A DNA stretch of 39,669 bases from Kiritimatiellia bacterium (lineage in GTDB: Bacteria > Verrucomicrobiota > Kiritimatiellia > RFP12 > DVOR01): the NCBI GenBank assembly GCA_900771325.1, contig CAAGNN010000004.1, positions 1 through 39,669 on the forward strand. Direction: 5' to 3'. Positions 37,404 to 39,669 of this stretch are shown one piece after another. The position numbers and the translations under genes are program-made. The notes beneath the pieces are model-generated. The model was not told the DNA's origin and ran no database searches. It saw only the letters and a program-made list of their open reading frames with translations. Position 1 is the first letter of the stretch. Every line of letters begins with the position of its first letter.

Positions 37404-38342
37404 TTACGCCTCCGCCAACTTCTCCACCGCGCGCAGCTTCGCTGTCCGCGCCCGGGGGTTTGCCTCAATCTCCGCCGGTTGCCCGGTCACCGCCTTCTTG
37501 AAAATCGCCTGTGTGCGCGGCAGCTCGCCCTGCCACTCGCTCCCGCCCTGGATGAGCGAGACCTCGCGCCCGCAATGGGCCCGGAAGCGCTGCTTCACCA
37601 CCCGGTCGGTCAGACTCTCGAAGGTGATGATCGCCAGCCGCCCGCCGGGCTTGAGCAGCCGCAGTCCGCCCTCGAGCGCCCGCTCCAAGTCCCCCATCTC
37701 GTCATTGACCGCCATCCGCAACGCCTGGAAGACGCGCGTGGCCGGGTGCCGCCCCTTCGTGTGCGCGGAGCCGACCGCCCGGGCCACCACCTCGGCCAGC
37801 TGCAACGTCCGCGTGAGGGGCGCGCGCGTGCGCTCGCGCTCGATAGCCTTGGCAATGGCGAAGGCGCGCCGCTCCTCGCCCAGGGTCCGGAAGAGCTCGC
37901 TCATCTCCGCCACCGAGAGGCGCGCGAGCAGCTCGGCAGCCGTCTCGCCGGCGTCATTGCGCATCCGCATATCCAGCGGCCCATCGTTGCGAAAGGAGAA
38001 GCCGCGCTCGGGGGTGTCGAGCTGGTCGCTGCTCACCCCCAGGTCCAACAAGATGGCATCCACCTGCTCAAAGCCGTTGGCCTTGGCCAGGGCCTCAAGG
38101 TCGCCGTGGGCCCCCTGCACCAAGATGTGCTCCCCGGGCACGCCCTCGCGCGAGAGGTTCGCACGCGCGCGTACGAGCGCTTCGGGGTCGCGATCAATTC
38201 CCAGGAGCCGCCCGGTGGCCCCGGCGCGGCGCATCACCGCGCTCGCGTGGCCGGCCTGACCGAGCGTGCCATCGATATACACGCAACCCGGGCGCGGCGC
38301 GAGCGCCTCGATTGTCTCCTCAAGCAACACCGGAATATGCAT
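37404..38342 (-). CDS. rsmH: 16S rRNA (cytosine-1402-N4)-methyltransferase RsmH
   Basis: 312 residues. Methylates N4 of C1402 in the 16S decoding centre using S-adenosylmethionine. HIPVLLEETIEAL at the start, the SAM loop YIDGTLGQAGHASAVM, GIDRDPEAL, ILLDLGVSSDQLDTPERGFSFRNDGPLDMRM and GRLAIITFESLTDRVVKQRF are diagnostic. ATG at 38342, 13 bp after mraZ with GGGGGTG upstream. Confidence 0.96.
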   Translation of the reverse strand: MHIPVLLEETIEALAPRPGCVYIDGTLGQAGHASAVMRRAGATGRLLGIDRDPEALVRARANLSREGVPGEHILVQGAHGDLEALAKANGFEQVDAILLDLGVSSDQLDTPERGFSFRNDGPLDMRMRNDAGETAAELLARLSVAEMSELFRTLGEERRAFAIAKAIERERTRAPLTRTLQLAEVVARAVGSAHTKGRHPATRVFQALRMAVNDEMGDLERALEGGLRLLKPGGRLAIITFESLTDRVVKQRFRAHCGREVSLIQGGSEWQGELPRTQAIFKKAVTGQPAEIEANPRARTAKLRAVEKLAEA

Positions 38343-38355
38343 CTGCCACCCCCTG

Positions 38356-38802
38356 CTAGAAGTCCAGTGCCGCCAACGCCTCGCTCAACGCCGCCTGATC
38401 CACCGCAGCCTCCTGCGGCCGCGCCTCGGCAGCCCAAATCTCGCCATACGTGATGGCCCCCACAAAGGCAATCTTCCCCGTAATCCCCGCGAATTTCAGC
38501 AAGCGGTCGCTAATCCGAATGCGCCCCTGCACATCCAGCGGCAACTGCTCGGTATTCTGCCCCAACACCCGCAGCTTCTGCGCCACCAACGGGTCCGAAA
38601 AACGCTTCTCCAGCAGCTTCTCCCGAAGCCCCTGCATCCGCTCATTGCTCAACAGCCGCAGACACTTCTCGTGCGGATCAGCCATCACAAAGACATACGC
38701 CGGCTTGCCCAACGCATCCCGCCACCCCGACGGAATCGTCACGCGCCGCTTCGGATCCAACGCATGCTGCGCCACGCCCGATAAAACGGCGTCGCCTTGC
38801 AT
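38356..38802 (-). CDS. mraZ: Transcriptional regulator MraZ
   Basis: 148 residues with two AbrB-like SpoVT repeats: SGVAQHALDPKRRVTIPSGW near the N-terminus and LPLDVQGRIRISDRLLKFAGI in the second half. MraZ represses its own division operon in several bacteria. The ATG at 38802 has GAGGTG 7 bp upstream. An in-frame GTG at 38832, with AAAAGG upstream, would add ten residues and cannot be ruled out. The first repeat has DPKRRV where DxKGR is usual. First gene of the mraZ-rsmH-ftsL-ftsI-dedA-acyltransferase unit. Confidence 0.93.
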   Translation of the reverse strand: MQGDAVLSGVAQHALDPKRRVTIPSGWRDALGKPAYVFVMADPHEKCLRLLSNERMQGLREKLLEKRFSDPLVAQKLRVLGQNTEQLPLDVQGRIRISDRLLKFAGITGKIAFVGAITYGEIWAAEARPQEAAVDQAALSEALAALDF

Positions 38803-38853
38803 CGTTTTCACCTCGTTCTCTGTTTCCTTCACGGCTTGACCTTTTGTGACACT

Positions 38854-38883
38854 ATTAAACACTTTCCCCCACCTCCGCGTCAA
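38854..38883 (-). promoter_or_regulatory. Promoter of the mraZ division operon
   Basis: On the minus strand TTGACG (38878-38883), an 18-bp spacer and TTTAAT (38854-38859). The spacer contains GGTGGGGG, which could serve as a TGGG-type MraZ box. Leader about 45 nt. Confidence 0.6.
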
Positions 38884-38919
38884 GTCTTTTCTCTCCAAGG
38901 GCCTATTTTTCTGCCTGAG

Positions 38920-38972
38920 ATGGGGACTTCTCGCCCCCACACCCCCCGGGAGCGCGGTGCGCTCCACCCCGG
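38920..38972. repeat. Dispersed 53-bp repeat, copy 2
   Basis: 51 of 53 bases match 3018-3070, same orientation. It lies 37 bp upstream of the mraZ -35 box. Confidence 0.85.
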
Positions 38973-39204
38973 CGAAGGCGCCCGTTGGGCACCTCCGCTA
39001 TTGGCACGGCCGCGGCGCACGGGGCACGCGCAGCAGGGATGCGCTCGCGCGCCTCCCTGCCAGGGCCGTTGGGGGAGTCCCCCCAAGCCCCCCGCGCCAC
39101 AGGTTTTGCTGGCCGCCGTCCCGGCGGCCAGGCGGTCCGCGTTGCGCCTCAGCCTGCTCCGCAGCTCAGGTGGCCTGCGGAGCAGACCACTGCAAAACCT
39201 TAAA

Positions 39205-39468
39205 GGCCCCACCTCTGGCCGCGCTCGCCCAGCACCCTTGGCCACTCCAATGGCCACGTCTGGCCTCCACCCCGCCCGGCGCGGGGCTCCCCGGCCCCAC
39301 CTCTGGCCGCGCTCGCCCAGCACCCTTGGCCACTCCAATGGCCGCGCCTGGCCTCCCCCCCGCCCGGCTCTGGGCTCCCCGGCCTCACCTCTGGCCGCGC
39401 TCGCCCAGCACCCTTGGCCACTCCAATGGCCGCGTCTGGCCTCCACCCCGCCCGGCTCTGGGCTTCTT
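39205..39468. repeat. 88-bp tandem repeat, three copies
   Basis: Copies start at 39205, 39293 and 39381 and differ at a few positions. Each carries the inverted repeat GGCCA-CTCCAA-TGGCC. The unit length is not a multiple of three. Confidence 0.92.
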
Positions 39469-39597
39469 TATCTTCCACCCAGTTCTCCTCCTGCCATCAT
39501 CGGTTCTGTGGCGCGGCATATTTGCCGCGCAGCGAGCGTCAGCGAGCGCCTGGCTCAGAGCCCCTAGCTCCACCCCTTGCCGCGCCCTTCCCCCCGA

Positions 39598-39669
39598 CCC
39601 GCCCCGGGTTGACCCCCGACCCGCCCCGGGTTGACCCCCGACCCGCCCCGGGTTGACCCCCGACCCGCC
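39598..39669. repeat. 22-bp-period GC-rich array 5, cut by the window edge
   Basis: Cores at 39598, 39620, 39642 and 39664 with an identical linker (ACCCCCGA). The window ends inside the fourth core. Confidence 0.92.

Larger units (their letters stand above)
38884..39669. other. Right-end gap: repeats, no gene seen
   Basis: Holds copy 2 of the 53-bp repeat, a GC-rich stretch with small hairpins (for example GGCCGCC-GTCCC-GGCGGCC, 39110-39128), an 88-bp tandem repeat and the start of a fifth 22-bp array. Open frames here change reading frame from one repeat unit to the next, as expected for non-coding DNA. Confidence 0.65.

Noticed and set aside
38797..39634. Plus-strand frames of 256-262 codons at the right end
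   Set aside because: They run through the 53-bp, 88-bp and 22-bp repeats, and the 88-bp unit shifts frame at each copy.
1..39669. tRNA or rRNA genes
   Set aside because: I looked for cloverleaf patterns with GGTTC-type arms and CCA ends in the gaps and found none.

Overview
The window looks like a contig end from a GC-rich, free-living (probably gut) bacterium of the PVC group, most likely Verrucomicrobiota/Kiritimatiellota. This is inference from protein style, not a search. Supporting signs are a two-domain HU-like protein followed by a microprotein, a secreted papain-like protease with lectin-like and C-terminal modules, type III glutamine synthetase, lipoproteins and Tat signals. Gene density is high. 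Promoters are unusually readable, with -10 boxes close to TATACT/TATAAT. The left edge cuts a gene and the right edge cuts a repeat array.

Layout. 1-2858 (minus): rsfS, lysA and a secreted protein of unknown role. 2859-3575: long gap with repeats. 3576-4501 (plus): HU-like protein, 25-aa microprotein, terminator. 4603-5258 (minus): an atypical QueD/PTPS-fold protein behind a structured leader. 5316-9589 (plus): pyrB, rnhC, aroA and a PHP phosphoesterase. 9586-12164 (minus): hisA then uup. 12233-16010 (minus): cupin lipoprotein, VOC protein, dhaK, dhaL, lsrF-like aldolase, terminator. 16504-20483 (plus): Fe-alcohol dehydrogenase, M18 aminopeptidase, double-receiver protein, nrdR. 20514-21155 (plus): a lower-GC island with a DUF2335 protein. 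21269-22214 (minus): AraC regulator, divergent from a Tat flavodoxin lipoprotein, a Tat DUF362 protein and a CbiM-type metal transporter (22279-24971, plus). 25305-27209: C1 peptidase. 27291-29393: type III glutamine synthetase. 29521-33134 (minus): leuS and a ThiI-like PP-loop protein. 33423-38883 (minus): the head of a division cluster, mraZ-rsmH-ftsL-ftsI, continued by dedA and an acyltransferase.

Most genes are housekeeping. The strongest candidate for an undescribed pathway is the cupin-VOC-dhaK-dhaL-lsrF operon. It joins a dihydroxyacetone-kinase-type kinase to an LsrF-like thiolase/aldolase without LsrK, LsrG or DhaM in view. The acyltransferase carries a C10 tract early in its coding sequence and looks phase-variable.

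The gaps between transcription units carry an unexplained repeat architecture. At least twelve loci have short tandem repeats with a strict 7-bp period but a different sequence at each place; three begin exactly at the end of a GC-rich hairpin. Five loci carry arrays with a 22-bp period. In one, the period runs unbroken through a change from AT-rich to GC-rich units, so spacing is kept more strictly than sequence.
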